Shown: positions 9,819 to 20,765, counted from the first letter of the stretch. The stretch is DNA of 64,000 bases from Gari tellinella (GCA_922989275.2 OV277859.1:83262198-83326197), one strand, 5' to 3'. Numbers and translations are program-made. The notes: a model not told the origin generated them from the sequence alone.

Positions 9819-10479
9819 ACAGGACACAAATAGCGAAAATAATATATTGAAAAATGTGCATACCCTATCATTAGATGATCGTGAGTTATAACTGTAAATC
9901 AGCCCCATGTTATGAGCACACTATTGTCATTTTAAAAATGATATCTTTCGTACACTAAGTTACAAGTGGTGTCAAACTAATCCAAAACCTGTGAAACAGG
10001 GACTGCTTAAGGCGCTGTTGTGGGATATGGTGTCGATTTTCAAGTTTTGGAATCACAGTCAACAAATTCCCTACTTGCATGATGTATATGCGCGCAAATG
10101 CATTCACATACCCAAGTGAAAGAGACACTCCACGCTACACCCCATACTATGGCCTATGATTTAAATATATATGTTGCTGTTGGGCACTGGTTGGAATATA
10201 TGTCGTGCAGATCTCATCTTGCAATATTGAGCACATTGGAGATGTGAACAGAAATGGATAAGTCATTCCGTTTTGGACGTGACAGAAGAACCGTTTGGAT
10301 TAATTCTTCATGGATTGATACCTAATCTTTAGCGCGCTATAGGCGATTGTGTGATACTATTGTGAACAGGTTTGCTCCAGATTAGATGCCAAGTAAATCG
10401 TTGTCCCATCTGGATTCAAATTGTTTGAAATTCTAATTATATTTATGGAAGAAAATGGCAGATATACCTCTTCTCATAA
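9819..10479. other. No gene; one degraded module I
   Basis: About 10364-10432 is a decayed module I (GCTCCAGATTAGATGCCAAG and CATCTGGATTCAAATTG). The rest is unrecognised. Confidence 0.4.
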
Positions 10480-10632
10480 TACTGCAGATGCCAAAATGTG
10501 CAGAAAACAATTGCCAAACGTGCTAAAGATTGGAATGCTCATGGTCAAGGATGTTCGTGCAATTCAATTTCTTGCCAGAATGTTACCTGTCGGCAAACAT
10601 GTTTTGTGGACGGCTGCACAGGAAACAGATGA
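10480..10632 (+). other. Cys-rich open segment, possible exon relic
   Basis: One frame is open for 50 codons to TGA at 10630 and ends GCSCNSISCQNVTCRQTC then FVDGCTGNR, with seven cysteines in 27 residues. In another frame just upstream the sequence reads PKCAENNCQTC before a stop. The spacing looks like Cys-rich extracellular repeats, but there is no start codon, no clear splice sites and a frame change, so this may be chance or a pseudogene fragment. Confidence 0.25.
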
Positions 10633-10637
10633 TATGT

Positions 10638-10735
10638 GACTTGCCTTCGATTGGCTGATCGTGTTTTGACTTGCCATTTGATTGGCTGTTAGTGCGGCAG
10701 GTAGTTTCTTTGACTTGCCTTTGATTGGCCGATAA
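10638..10735. repeat. Short imperfect tandem repeat
   Basis: Three spaced copies of TGACTTGCCTTTGATTGGC-like sequence (10638, 10667, 10710), each followed by GATAAAT/GATCGTG-type variants. Degenerate; function unknown. Confidence 0.6.
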
Positions 10736-10835
10736 ATATAGACAACATTAATAATATGTGATCAGATGATGGTTATATATAAACGGAATACATGTAGTGA
10801 AATAATGTGTCACTTTGAGGGATATAATTGTTTAT

Positions 10836-11028
10836 CAGGGCTCCAGATAAGAGTAGTTTTTCAAAATCTAAAACCTTTATTTCTGCATTAAACCTTATGG
10901 TGTCACTACTCATCAGAATCGTCTCTTTGAGACGATTCTAATGAGTAGTGATACCATAAGGTTTGGTGCTGAAATGAGTGAGAAAATGTTGAATTTGTTC
11001 AGAAAACTACCCCTTATCTGGAGCCCTG
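10836..11028. mobile_element. F4 hAT-like MITE, complete
   Basis: CAGGGCTCCAGATAAGAG to CCTTATCTGGAGCCCTG, with the central palindrome on AGAATCGTCTCTTTGAGACG. Very similar to the 1149 copy. A 5-bp TTTAT adjoins both ends but no full 8-bp duplication is visible. Confidence 0.9.
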
Positions 11029-11506
11029 TTTATGTTGTTGAAAGATTTTCTTAAAAAATGATAATATAATTATGTATGAATAAGTATGGATGTATGGCGA
11101 TCATTTTGAGTTGTGAAAACGGGCTGTTAGAATTGTATAAAGTGCGTATAAATGCATGTTACTAGTAGTAAATGTTCCATTTACAACAAAAGCGCCATCC
11201 TTCATTCGTGTAAATAATATTGCTTAGCAGAAACATTTTAGAGTACTGGGCAAAGGTCGTGTATCCGACAAACATACTTAGTTCACATACAAATCATTTA
11301 TCATCTTGTCCTCCGAAAAAAAAACAGTTAAAAGAATAAGTTGTTCTGTTGAACTCAAACTTATTCAAACAGACATATCCTGATTTATTGCATACAAGAC
11401 CAATAGTTTCTAATTAAGTGGTCTCAAACCCTTTGCAATCTCCAGTCTTAACATTTTGAGAACATGAATCGATGAAACTTTGATGTTAGTCTCAGACAAG
11501 CTTATA
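11029..11506. other. No recognised feature
   Basis: AT-rich; no gene, RNA or repeat family recognised. Confidence 0.4.
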
Positions 11507-11690
11507 CAGTGGAGAACAGTTTTTGCTTCCCAAATAATCTTGCTTTCGCTAAACAGTTTTGTCCGTTGCAAACAGTTTGAAGCTTTTGAGGAACTCGGCG
11601 TCTGATAAGGCTGCAATCTGTATGTCACACAAATAAAAATAGATTGTTAGAATTTCAAAAGGTCGTCATTGTCTACAATTTATTTTACAC
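11507..11690. mobile_element. F1-like element, degraded
   Basis: Starts CAGTGGAGAACAGTTTTTGC, then a weakened short arm and module I (GCAAACAGTTTGAAGC, CTCGGCGTCTGATAAGGC). The right end has decayed past recognition. Confidence 0.65.
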
Positions 11691-11756
11691 TGAGTTTAAG
11701 TTTAATTTCTTCTTTTCGACTGCATATAGGCTTACATTCATCGATCGCTGTGTTAA

Positions 11757-12100
11757 CTCATTATCCCCTGAAACATCCAATGGACAATTCCAGTTTGCAA
11801 TAAAGACTGGTTCATCTTAGACTAGTTAGGGTTGGTTTTCGTAATAAATTGCAAAATGACAAACAGTGAAGTCCTTGATCAGAGGGCTCCTGCAGTGGAG
11901 TTAAGGGCTAACTATGTATCCCTATTTTGTCAAACATAGAATTGTCTGCGTTAAAACTTTCGTCCGCACTTTGACTTTAATATTTTTTTCATATAACTAT
12001 TACTATTTTAGACATGTCAACAAGTTTGGATCCTGATCAGACACTGTATAAGTTGGCTCGTGGACGGGATCGAGACTGTTCGCTAATGGAATGACATTGG
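11757..12100. repeat. F6 fragment and a module I relic
   Basis: 11757-11895: GACAATTCCAGTTTGC, GACTAGTTAGGGTTGG and AAAATGACAAACAGTG then TTGATCAGAGGGCTCC are F6 landmarks, half only. 12010-12085 is a decayed module I (AGTTTGGATCCTGATCAGAC). Confidence 0.65.
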
Positions 12101-12270
12101 AAGGGCTAATGAAACATTTCTGTTCCAGTTAGAAGATCAATGATATATATAAACGAGGTTGTCTGAGAAATTGACAAATGCCCATCTAATTTGAGTTGTT
12201 CGGAGTGAAATATGAAAAAGAATATCTGAATCTGCTCAATGCAATCAAGAAAAACGCTTTTCAGGATAAG

Positions 12271-12700
12271 TAGAGAGGACGTTATTCTTTCCCGATAAAC
12301 GCGTTTGTGCTAAAACTATTATATCCATTGCAAACAGTTTTGAATCCGGTCAGACATCGAGTAACCCGATGTCTGACCAGGGGCCCGTTTTACTAAACTA
12401 CTTACGAAATTTTTTTGCGTAAGTCAAAATCGTTTTACTCTTATTTTTCGATCATAAACGTTTGCAAACAGCAAATAGCCAGATCAGAGGACGCGCTTAA
12501 AGCGCGTCCTCTGATCTGGCTATTTGTTGTTTGTAGCAAGTGATAATAAAAAATATAAATTAAAATTTAAAATTTTGACTTACGCAAAAAATTTGCGTAA
12601 GTAGTTTAGTAAAACGGGCCCCTGGCTCCGAATTGCCTGCTTCCCAGATTTAAAAAAAAAATGCAAGAAACTTTTAAAACAATAATTATATAGTTCTTAT
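12271..12700. mobile_element. Old F1 split by an F5 hAT-like MITE (12378-12624)
   Basis: 12271-12377 is the short arm and half the palindrome of an F1 element. The F5 element follows with ends CAGGGGCCCGTTTTACTAAA and its mirror, and TTTGCGTAAG subterminal repeats. Its centre is a perfect palindrome related to module I (GCAAACAG, TAGCCAGATCAGAGGACGCG and mirror, about 12460-12535). The F1 core resumes as GCTCCGAATTGCC after 12624. Confidence 0.8.
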
Positions 12701-13687
12701 CCTTTAATTGCGTTTCATTTACGTTGGATGGGATAGATACATGTCTGTTCATCTGTTGGTCTTTCTTTTATTCAACTAAACACGTTTCCGAATTAAGGAA
12801 AAGCGATGTTCGGATTCAACTGTATATATAATAAGTAAGGATTTAATTGCTAATTGTTTTTACAGATTAATACAAACAATGAAATAGCGAGGCAACATCA
12901 CTTTTCACAATTAATATCTACATGAATTAATACATGCATAATATGTATTCTGTCTCTCTATGATCTTTAAAAGATCGTTTTTATTTCTGAAAGCTACGAA
13001 TATTAAATTTGATTCGTGTGCAACTATAAGTTTAATGTTCATGTGCCGTTTGAGATACGACTATTTCTGTATTAGGTGATCGCTAAATATTACACATGTG
13101 CTTGTTTAAAACAAGATCAAAGTAAGGCACGAAGTAACTGTGCTATAGAAGCCTTCTACTTTACTGTCATTCTGTTTAAAGCATTTATTTAAAACATTTA
13201 TCCAACAGAATATAACACTTTGGGCATATAAACTCATTAATTTTTCATTTTATATGTGCTGAGCATCTTTCCATTGAAGTTTTATAGGCGAATACATGAT
13301 TCGTACATGTGTATGTGTATGCGTGTTAGTGAGTTATGATTAAAATATATATGTGCATTATTGCATATTATTGTTAGAGAGTTTGAAATATATATATGTA
13401 TGTCATTGATATTTGTCTGTGTGCAATATACATCGGCGCTTATGTTGATTATCAGTGTATATTGCGAATAATTTTCTTTATTTGAGTTAAAACATATGGT
13501 GAACATTGACTGAAGTTGACAATTAATACGATTGTTTGATCTTCTCAAACAAGTGAACAAAGATGTATGTTTTAATGTCCGTTTCATTATCAAATTGTAC
13601 CAATTAAATTGTTGCGTTTAACAATTTCAAGCTAGGATATTGTTTCTCAATTGTATAAAATATTAGTTTGGTTTAATTCCACTATTA
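12701..13687. other. AT-rich stretch without recognised feature
   Basis: Contains TA-rich simple sequence (around 13335-13400) and an open minus-strand stretch at 13282-13593 with low-complexity Ile/Asn/His composition that does not look like a gene. Confidence 0.4.
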
Positions 13688-13790
13688 CAGTGGAGAAGAC
13701 GTCTTTATCTGACTCCAACCTGTTTGCAATCGATATTATAGTTTTAATGTAAACGTGGTGTATTGGGAAATAATAACGTCTTCTCCTCTG
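13688..13790. mobile_element. F1 MITE with large internal deletion
   Basis: CAGTGGAGAAGACGTCTTTA to GTCTTCTCCTCTG with the short arm present (TAATGTAAACGTGG). Most of module I and the whole long arm are missing, leaving 103 bp. Confidence 0.8.
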
Positions 13791-13836
13791 TAGTATGGTA
13801 ATGGTCGTTTGTTTTCGGTGTTTAAACTAGGAACCT

Positions 13837-14087
13837 TTAACCCTTTCCCTCATAGAAGCGCCTTTAAGCACATTTGATTTAATCCTCCACTGAAGAAAAT
13901 AGTTCCAATTTATACAGTCTTGAAAGTGAACCATAAGAAAACAATTCTTAATTCTAGCAGATGATAGCTTAAAGCAGGTGGAAAGTAAAGCAGAATGTGC
14001 CTTGGGCACATTCTGCTTTACTTCCAACCTGCTTTAAGTGGTAACATGACTTCAAAACTAGAAACAGGCTATGGGGTAAAGGGTTAA
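13837..14087. mobile_element. F2 MITE, complete
   Basis: TTAACCCTTTCCCTCATAGA to ATGGGGTAAAGGGTTAA; CACTGAAGAAAATAGTTCC block; module II palindrome at about 13968-14038. Confidence 0.9.
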
Positions 14088-14155
14088 ACAAGATGAAAGT
14101 AAAGCAGACATAGTATGTAAGATTTTTGTTTAAAACTTACATACTGCTTTAACCT

Positions 14156-14359
14156 TTAACTCTCAAATGACGCTAAAAAGCACGCTTGCTAACATTTTGG
14201 AACCTGATCAGACGCCGCGTAACGCGGTATCTGATCAGGATCCAAACTGTTTGACACTCGATTTTTAAATTTATTCAGTCATACTGCCTTTTTTAATTTT
14301 GAAACGACATTGCAGACAACAAAATTGAAGAAGATGACAATAAAGCGGTGAAGGGGTAA
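14156..14359. mobile_element. F8 MITE with module I
   Basis: TTAACTCTCAAATGACGC to GCGGTGAAGGGGTAAA. Module I at 14188-14255 (CCTGATCAGACGCCGCGTAA and mirror). The interval 14088-14155 before it holds a small hairpin on AGTATGTAAG/CTTACATACT. Confidence 0.82.
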
Positions 14360-15285
14360 ACATCTCCCGAATAATTTGATAATGACAGGCTTGAGCTGCT
14401 ACCTGTGTTACACTATAATAATAATCAGTTTAATCTTGTTCACTTTATGTTTTAACTTGAATATAGTCTGACATGTTACATGTAGCTAACATCCGACATA
14501 GTTACGGCTTGTCATATCCAATAATTAGCCCTTATTTTGCCAACATCGTATAAAAAACAAAATTTGCAGATCTTTGATATTTGCATGATTTTCTTTCGCC
14601 AAAGAACAAGAGAAAAATATCGTTTGGAGTATGCATACCATGTAGTCAATGTTTGGTCGAGGGAAAACTCTTCGAGTTGGCAGTGAATATTGTATATTCT
14701 GAGAGAAAAACATGCAAACCATAGTCAGATAATGCATATCTAAGTGTGAAGACTACTCGTTTTCTACATTGTTTGCGACCAGTTTCTAAATACAAATAAT
14801 TAAAGGGTTAATATATCTCGACATATAGACGTCTATACACAGGATTTGCATGGGTTTCATTTAGAACCTTTATATTACGTTTGAAACAGGGTATATACGA
14901 CATTTCAGCATTGCCATGCAATTCCTGCTTTATGACGTCAATTCTTCGAAACCCAAGGCCGTAACACGTCGGATAGTTTTTCATTGTATAACGGTATTAC
15001 GGTGACCAGGGTATATGGAAAAGCAAACCAAATTGGCATAATGTTATAGTGTTATCATTGCAAACAAATATTTCGTGTAAATATGTGCTTAACTGTTTAA
15101 AACTGCAGCATTTCCTTTGCTTTCGTTTTTAGTTTTATTCGCTGCTTTGTTAACACAAAACGTGCTATGTCACTCAGTATAAAGTTCATTAAGTAGAACA
15201 GTTATAGTTATTTGCTTCAATAAAGAATATCTGGCCCATGCTTGCTTAAAATCATTACATACAAGTCTTGGATCTTTCTCAACCT
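14360..15285. other. No recognised feature
   Basis: About 930 bases without a recognised repeat, RNA or credible exon. Confidence 0.4.
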
Positions 15286-15415
15286 TTTGATTGGTCAGAT
15301 TTTAGCAATGAGTCTGAGATCTTTCTCAACATTCTGATCTTTTTCAATCATTTGATTGGTCAGATTTCAGCATTCTGCTGAAATCTGACCAATCAAATTA
15401 TTGATAAAGATCACT
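15286..15415. repeat. Palindrome on TTTGATTGGTCAGATTTCAG
   Basis: TTTGATTGGTCAGATTTCAG at 15352 is followed directly by its mirror CTGAAATCTGACCAATCAAA. A third, direct copy (TTTGATTGGTCAGATTTTAG) lies at 15287. TTTCTCAACnTT and GATCTTT motifs flank them. Family unknown. Confidence 0.75.
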
Positions 15416-15625
15416 GACTCATCTCAAACGCTTTATAAGCATAATTATGTCCATAAAATATGTCTAGGAAAATTAGCAAGAAAAAATAGGACAGTTTTTA
15501 TCATTTAAAAACTGCATGTCAGGCAATAAAACTACTTGTTTCATTCTATACAACCGCGTGTAAAGCGACTGCTAAATGATAAGAGCGTTTTGGTCATTTT
15601 AAGACAGAATGCTGATTGATATAGG

Positions 15626-15702
15626 ACAAAAGTAAAACAGGAAGTTCCACGGGGAACCTGATATTTTGCTTTATCTTCGTCCTGCATTAAGCTGCAATCT
15701 AT
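15626..15702. repeat. Isolated module II-like hairpin
   Basis: AGGACAAAAGTAAAACAGGA against TCCTGCATTAAGC-type mirror, with central GTTCCACGGGGAAC. Resembles the F3 core but no F3 ends are visible. Confidence 0.55.
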
Positions 15703-15949
15703 CATTGAATTTGTCCATACCCACTCACTTTAACGGTCGCTTAATTCTGGTTTAACTGCACTTCACATTCATATGAATTTATCTCTTTTTGCATCATCGG
15801 TCATTTAGAGTTAATCATTAGTATATCGTATGAAGCAATACTCTCCAAGTACGTTTAAAGATGTTTTGGCTGAAAATAGTTTTATATTCAAACTTAAGTT
15901 TACAGGGGAAATTCAACGAAATTGACTCGTGAAATTACTATAGGGACTA

Positions 15950-16196
15950 CAGTGGAGAAAACGTTATTCTTTCCCAATAAACGCGTTTATGTTAAAACTA
16001 TTATATCTTTTGAAAACAGTTTGGAGCCCGATCAGACGCCGGGGAACCCGGCGTCTGATCAGGCTCTAAACTGTTTGCCACTCACTTTAAAATGAGTCGT
16101 CAAAATTGTCAAAAGGTTGTCATTTTACCAATTTTAATGTACCACGTTTGCGTTTCGTTTGCGTTTAAACGGGAAATAATAACGTTTTCTCCACTG
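15950..16196. mobile_element. F1 MITE, subfamily A, complete
   Basis: CAGTGGAGAAAACGTTATTC to AACGTTTTCTCCACTG; short arm, near-perfect module I, then the subfamily A long arm (ATGAGTCGTCAAAATTGTC). Confidence 0.92.
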
Positions 16197-16359
16197 CACA
16201 CAAGAGGTTTGTTTTGGGTGTCAAATCATGAGGACTTTCATGTTAACTTGTGTTAAGCTTACAAATGTAACCTTTGAGCACCAGCAATAGGGTTTCTACT
16301 GTGGACGTAACAGCGAGGTTTTATTTAAAACATACATGTATATTGCTTATAGGATCGTA

Positions 16360-16580
16360 CAGTGGAGAAGGCGTTATTCTTTCCATTTCAAACGCAAACG
16401 AAACGCAAAGCACCAAATGTAGAAAATGGCAACTTTTTTAAATTTCTTACTATTTATTCATCCTGAGAGGCAAACAGTTTGGGGCATGATCAGATGTCGG
16501 TTTACCGTCTGAGCTGGCTTCAAACTATTTGCATTGAAAATAACAATTTTAGCGTAAACTCCGTAACTTTTTCTCCACTA
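16360..16580. mobile_element. F1 MITE, diverged
   Basis: CAGTGGAGAAGGCGTTATTC to TTTTTCTCCACTA. Long arm first; module I has lost part of its centre (GATGTCGGTTTACCGTCTGA). TA precedes the left end. Confidence 0.85.
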
Positions 16581-16754
16581 TACTTTTTGAATAGTGAGTT
16601 GAAATCTGCTAGGTAGATGCTGTAAATGAGTGTCAGTGTGAGATTTAATGACTGGGTGCCACTTGCAATACTGTCATGAGATTATGTTTACAGCCAATGC
16701 TTGCTATTTATTTTAACCTGTATAATACAGTGACACTTACGTCTTGTGAAGAGA

Positions 16755-16968
16755 TTAACCCTTAGCCCGCCAAATAAATTGTCGTCTGCTACATTTCTCG
16801 TCTGCTTCAAGTTTCAAAGTGCTTCAAAGTTGCTCAAAATTGCTGAAAATGTTGTCCGAGTGTCAAACAGCTTGGATCCGGATGAGACGCCGAGTTACTC
16901 GGCGTCTCATCCGGATCCAAGCTGTTTGCATATGGAGCTATAGTCGTGCGTGGCAGGCTAAGGGTTAA
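16755..16968. mobile_element. F8 MITE, complete
   Basis: TTAACCCTTAGCCCGCC to GGCAGGCTAAGGGTTAA. The palindrome is perfect and diverged from other copies: GCTTGGATCCGGATGAGACG and mirror. GTCGTCTGC motif present. Confidence 0.85.
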
Positions 16969-17099
16969 ACTGACGACCGCCGCTATTGTAACCATTCGAA
17001 CGAAAGCTTGGTCATTGATAGTGTTTAAGATGTTTTAACACATTCAACACTAGCTACGAGTATACTCGTCATTTACAAACAGTGTACCTGTGAGTGTTA

Positions 17100-17290
17100 C
17101 ATTTGTCCCATGCAAACAGTAAAGACCCTGATCAGAGGGCTCCTTAAGGAACCCTCTGATCAGGATCTACACTGTTTGTCATTTCGAAATATGTTATTAG
17201 AATCACCCCTAACTAGTCAATAATGGACTGGACATATTTTGAAATTGGAATTGTCCATTAAAGGTTTCATGGGTGAATGAATTAACTTAA
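17100..17290. repeat. F6 element with TGATCAGAGGGCTCC palindrome
   Basis: GCAAACAGTAAAGACCCTGA, then CAGAGGGCTCCTTAAGGA and its mirror, then CTGTTTGTCATTT, CCCCTAACTAGTC, and GAATTGTCCATTAAAGG. This is the most complete F6 copy. Its outer ends are not clear. Confidence 0.75.
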
Positions 17291-17344
17291 GGAATGATGA
17301 AAAAAAGCCGAACGTTCCTTTAGGCACGTTCAGTTTTACGTTCG

Positions 17345-17607
17345 TCATACTTTAGCCTTTTACTTCATAGCCTATTTCGAAGTTTTGAAGACAGGTTACG
17401 ACTTAAAGCGGGTTGAAAGTAAAGCAGATTGCGTCTTATTGCGCATTCTGCTTTACTGTCACCCTGCATTGGGCTGACATCTGCTAGGATATTGAAAAGA
17501 TTTCTAACGTGCATATATATGACTGTTTTATTAGAACAATTTTCTTCAGTGGAGGAATAAATCAAATGCACGAAAAGGCAAATCTATTTACACTGGAAAA
17601 GAACCCT
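17345..17607. mobile_element. F2 MITE, slightly degraded
   Basis: TTAGCCTTTTACTTCATAGC, ACTTAAAGCGGGTTGAAAG, module II with mismatches, TTTTCTTCAGTGGAGGAAT; right end decayed. Confidence 0.8.
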
Positions 17608-17649
17608 TATTTGATTGGTCATACTAGCGGTGATGTTCTATACTCAAAT

Positions 17650-18141
17650 CTGTTTTAAACGGGTTCGTCTAAAGACCCGAAACCTCCACAAACCACCCCA
17701 AATATCTCCTAATCACTTAAAAACCAACCCGAAATAACTAGATTCCTAAATATCTAATCACAAAAAGTTTAAAAATGGCGAATTAAGGCTAAAATAATGA
17801 AAAAAATGTTATATTAAAATTAAATATAGATGTTATAATTCCAAGGGGAGCAAGTCGTACAAAACTCAAGATAGCTATATACAGTAACTACTAAATATTA
17901 ATCCATTTCCCAATAGCCTGTTTCTGGTTTTGAAGACAGGTATCAACTTAAAGCAGGTTGAAATAAAAGCAGAATGCGCCTTAAGGCACATTCTGCTTTA
18001 CTTTAATCCTGCTTTAAGCTACCATCTTCTAGAATATGGAAAACTCGATATTTTAAAAGCGTTTTTTTGGGGGGGGGGGGGGGGGGGGGTTGGAGACGTT
18101 TTGGGAGGTTTGGGGTCTTAAGACGGACCTGTTTTAAACCT
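17650..18141. mobile_element. Foldback element with nested F2 and a 21-G run
   Basis: The left arm (TTTTAAACGGGTTCGTCTAA, AGACCCGAAACCTCC, ACCCC) is mirrored at 18090-18141 (GGAGGTTTGGGGTCTTAAG, ACCTGTTTTAAA). Between them about 17898-18036 is the left part and core of an F2 element. 18069-18089 is an unbroken run of 21 G. The family is unknown. Confidence 0.7.
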
Positions 18142-18429
18142 TATCTTGTATTGTTCATGAACAGTAGTTTTCAAAGTTTTGTTTGACAGAAATCCTGTGC
18201 ATGGTGGCTTTGCGTTGAGACTGTCCGACGTCAATTCTTTATTTCAATACACATATACTGCTTTTAGTGTATACTTCCTTTAAAGAAATATACGTTTGAA
18301 GGAATTGTTGAATCGAAAAGCAAACTTTGTAAACACTTCTGTGCGAGAGGTTAAAACCAACGTCACCATGCACTAGGGGTTCTATATGCCACACCATAAG
18401 CTACGTATCCATTGACACGTGCAGTATAC

Positions 18430-18600
18430 CCTAAAGGAGGCATTTGATCAGGGTCTGCATTGTTTGTCATTTTGTACAATATTGAAAACAACACCCCTAA
18501 CTAGTAAAAAATAGACTATTTTTATTTTGGAACAGGAATCGTTCATTTGAAATTTCCGGGTCAATGAGTTATCGCACGATTGACTGTACAATGCGAGTTG
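18430..18600. repeat. F6 half element
   Basis: TTTGATCAGGGTCTGC, ATTGTTTGTCATTTTG, ACACCCCTAACTAGT and a GAAATTTCCGGGTCAATGAG edge match the right half of the F6 copy at 17.1 kb. Confidence 0.65.
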
Positions 18601-18639
18601 AGTTAAGTTGAGGTGAATGACTTACACGACTAATTGTAA

Positions 18640-18995
18640 TACGAAGGCTAAATAATTGTATAAAAGACAGGGGTCAGCCTAAAGCAAGATGACAGTAAAA
18701 CTTTTATTGTCACATTGCTTTAAGCAGTCACCAATCGTAAACCTAATAATTAACACTTTTTAGTGGTCATAATAGAGAGACTTTAGTGTACAGTAGAACC
18801 TCTCTATTACGACCACTAAATTGTGTCAAATGTTATTCGTTTAAGACAGGTGACTTCTTAAAGCAATGTGAAAGTGAAACAGAAAGCTCCTACAGGAGCT
18901 TTCTGTTTCACTTTCACATTGCTTTAAGCTGACACCTGTCTTTTATACAGACAATTATCCTTCTATTTAGTGGTCATAATAGAGAGCTTTTAGTG
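18640..18995. mobile_element. Two abutting F3 MITEs sharing one TA
   Basis: The second copy, 18791-18995, is complete: CAGTAGAACCTCTCTATTAC to CATAATAGAGAGCTTTTAGTG, with a perfect core (AACAGAAAGCTCCTACAGGA and mirror). The first copy, about 18640-18788, is left-truncated and ends GAGAGACTTTAGTG. The TA at 18789-18790 lies exactly between them. Ends and TA target resemble Tigger/pogo (inference). Confidence 0.85.
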
Positions 18996-19197
18996 TATTT
19001 CTTATCTTCAGCAGCCTACATGGTTCGTAGCTTATGATGTGGTATGTGTATTCGAAATTTTATATCAATGTGTGTTTCCGTTGTTATCGTTTCTATTTAA
19101 CACTCATAACTGTGATATTTTTGTAATAAATGATACGAATATTTTTGTATATCAATCAGTGTTTATTGTTTATTTCACCCGGATCAACAATTAACTA

Positions 19198-19508
19198 AAG
19201 TGCTCCCTCCCTACAACGGCCCTACTAACAACGACCCCCTCCTTACAACGACCCTTGCCTCAGTTCCCTAAACAGAACAATTATGTCTAACGTTTTTACT
19301 GCTGTAATATCGTCTGCTTAAAGGTGTCGTCTGCTGTTTTTCTCAAAGTTACAAATTGGACACTTTGACAGAAAAACATAATGACGAGTTACAAACAGCT
19401 TGAATCCAGATCTGACGCCGCGAAGGTAAACAATTTCCCCTCCCTATAACGACTCCATCCGAACAACGTGTGTCTCTCATTGGATGTCGTTGTAGAGAGG
19501 GGGCACTG
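19198..19508. mobile_element. F7 MITE, module I half lost
   Basis: AAGTGCTCCCTCCCTACAAC to GTTGTAGAGAGGGGGCACTG, TA on both sides. Interior GTCGTCTGCTGTTTTTCTC and CAAACAGCTTGAATCC present, but the palindrome stops at CTGACGCCGCGAAGG; its mirror half is deleted. Confidence 0.85.
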
Positions 19509-19854
19509 TAGATTGAGTATGACTTTGCATATGGATTGAAGGGTGTATATGTGAGTGATGGTGGTATTCCACGGCAAATTACACAAACTACATCTAATTG
19601 ACATGCAGTTTAAAGACATTGCCTAGCTTGGGTGGTTACACCATGTCTGGTACAAAGTAGGCAAATAAGCATGCGAAGCCTAGTAAATCTGTAAAATGAC
19701 TTGGCAAAGAATCGGTGAAACGTCTAATGCGAGTCCCGTCTCTTACTTTTTATTGTTTGGTTTAAAACTAAAAAAACTGAATTTGAGTATGTCAGGGTCT
19801 CTCTATATAGGACAAATGATCTATGGCTATCTCATAGGTTTCATGTTTTTACAG
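19509..19854. other. No recognised feature
   Basis: No family or gene recognised. The open stretch at 19696-19932 overlaps an F2 fragment and is not protein-like. Confidence 0.4.
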
Positions 19855-20048
19855 TTATCTTCATGCCTAGTGAGAGCAATGGGGGTATCATTCTGTTTTA
19901 CGTTACTCCTGCTTAAAGCTTCCTTCTGCTAGAATAAAGGAAATATATATTATGGTGTATGTTAATAATGGTATATGGTGGAACTATTTTCTTATGTTGA
20001 GGAGTAACTTAAAGACGTAAATTGCGTAATTATGGAGAAACGGGTTAA
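19855..20048. mobile_element. F2 MITE, right half, degraded
   Basis: TCATTCTGTTTTACGTTACT, CCTGCTTAAAGCTTCC, CTGCTAGAATAAAGGAAA, GGAACTATTTTCTTATG and a final GGAGAAACGGGTTAA. Confidence 0.65.
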
Positions 20049-20560
20049 TCTATCAATATCAAGTGTACGCAAGAAATGTATAAAAAAAGTATATCTTCCA
20101 GTACAGATACTGTAAAATTTAAAACGCCTGTTTATATATTCATACCGGTAGAGACCACCTGGTTTTGACTTAAAATGTAAGCAAAGCAACATGAAAATGA
20201 ATGAATGTGCATTCATTCTATCATAATTATGCAAAAATCAGCCAATACTCAAGTGATTAATACAGATTTCTCTTTGAACAAATGTTCGCAGCTATTAGTG
20301 GTATATAGCATGTTTATATTACATAAACCAAATTCAAAGCAACAACCTGTTTTAAAACCATCTACAGTTCAATGCACTTTGACTTTTTACATACTTAAAT
20401 CGATCATTAAGCGTTTGGGAATTCCTTTTTACTATTTGTTCAGAATGACATTTAAACATTTAAGCGGTATCCTTGACAACAGTCGTAGAGAAATGATTCA
20501 AATGTACATTCGTAAAAACTATTAGTTTATGAAAGGAACTGAGTGATAGAAATGATAATA
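20049..20560. other. No recognised feature
   Basis: About 510 AT-rich bases. The open stretch at 20205-20525 has no recognisable domain and no flanking splice logic. Confidence 0.4.
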
Positions 20561-20765
20561 CAGAAAAAAACCTCTATTACGACTAATAAAAAGAAGGCTA
20601 ATTGATTGTATGAAAGACAGATGACAGCTTAAAGCATGGTGACAGTAAAACAGAACGCTCCTAAAGGAGCGTTCTGTTTTACTGTCACCTTGCTTTAAGC
20701 AGTCACCTGTCCTGAATACCCAATAATTTACACAATTTAGTGGTCGTAATAGAGACGTTTTACTG
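20561..20765. mobile_element. F3 MITE, complete
   Basis: CAGAAAAAAACCTCTATTAC to GTAATAGAGACGTTTTACTG, TA on both sides. Core is a perfect palindrome (AACAGAACGCTCCTAAAGGA and mirror). 205 bp. Confidence 0.9.

Noticed and set aside
18069..18089. Telomere-like or regulatory G-tract
   Set aside because: A homopolymer only; no TTAGGG-type repeat, and it may be an assembly artefact. Kept as a note under the foldback element.
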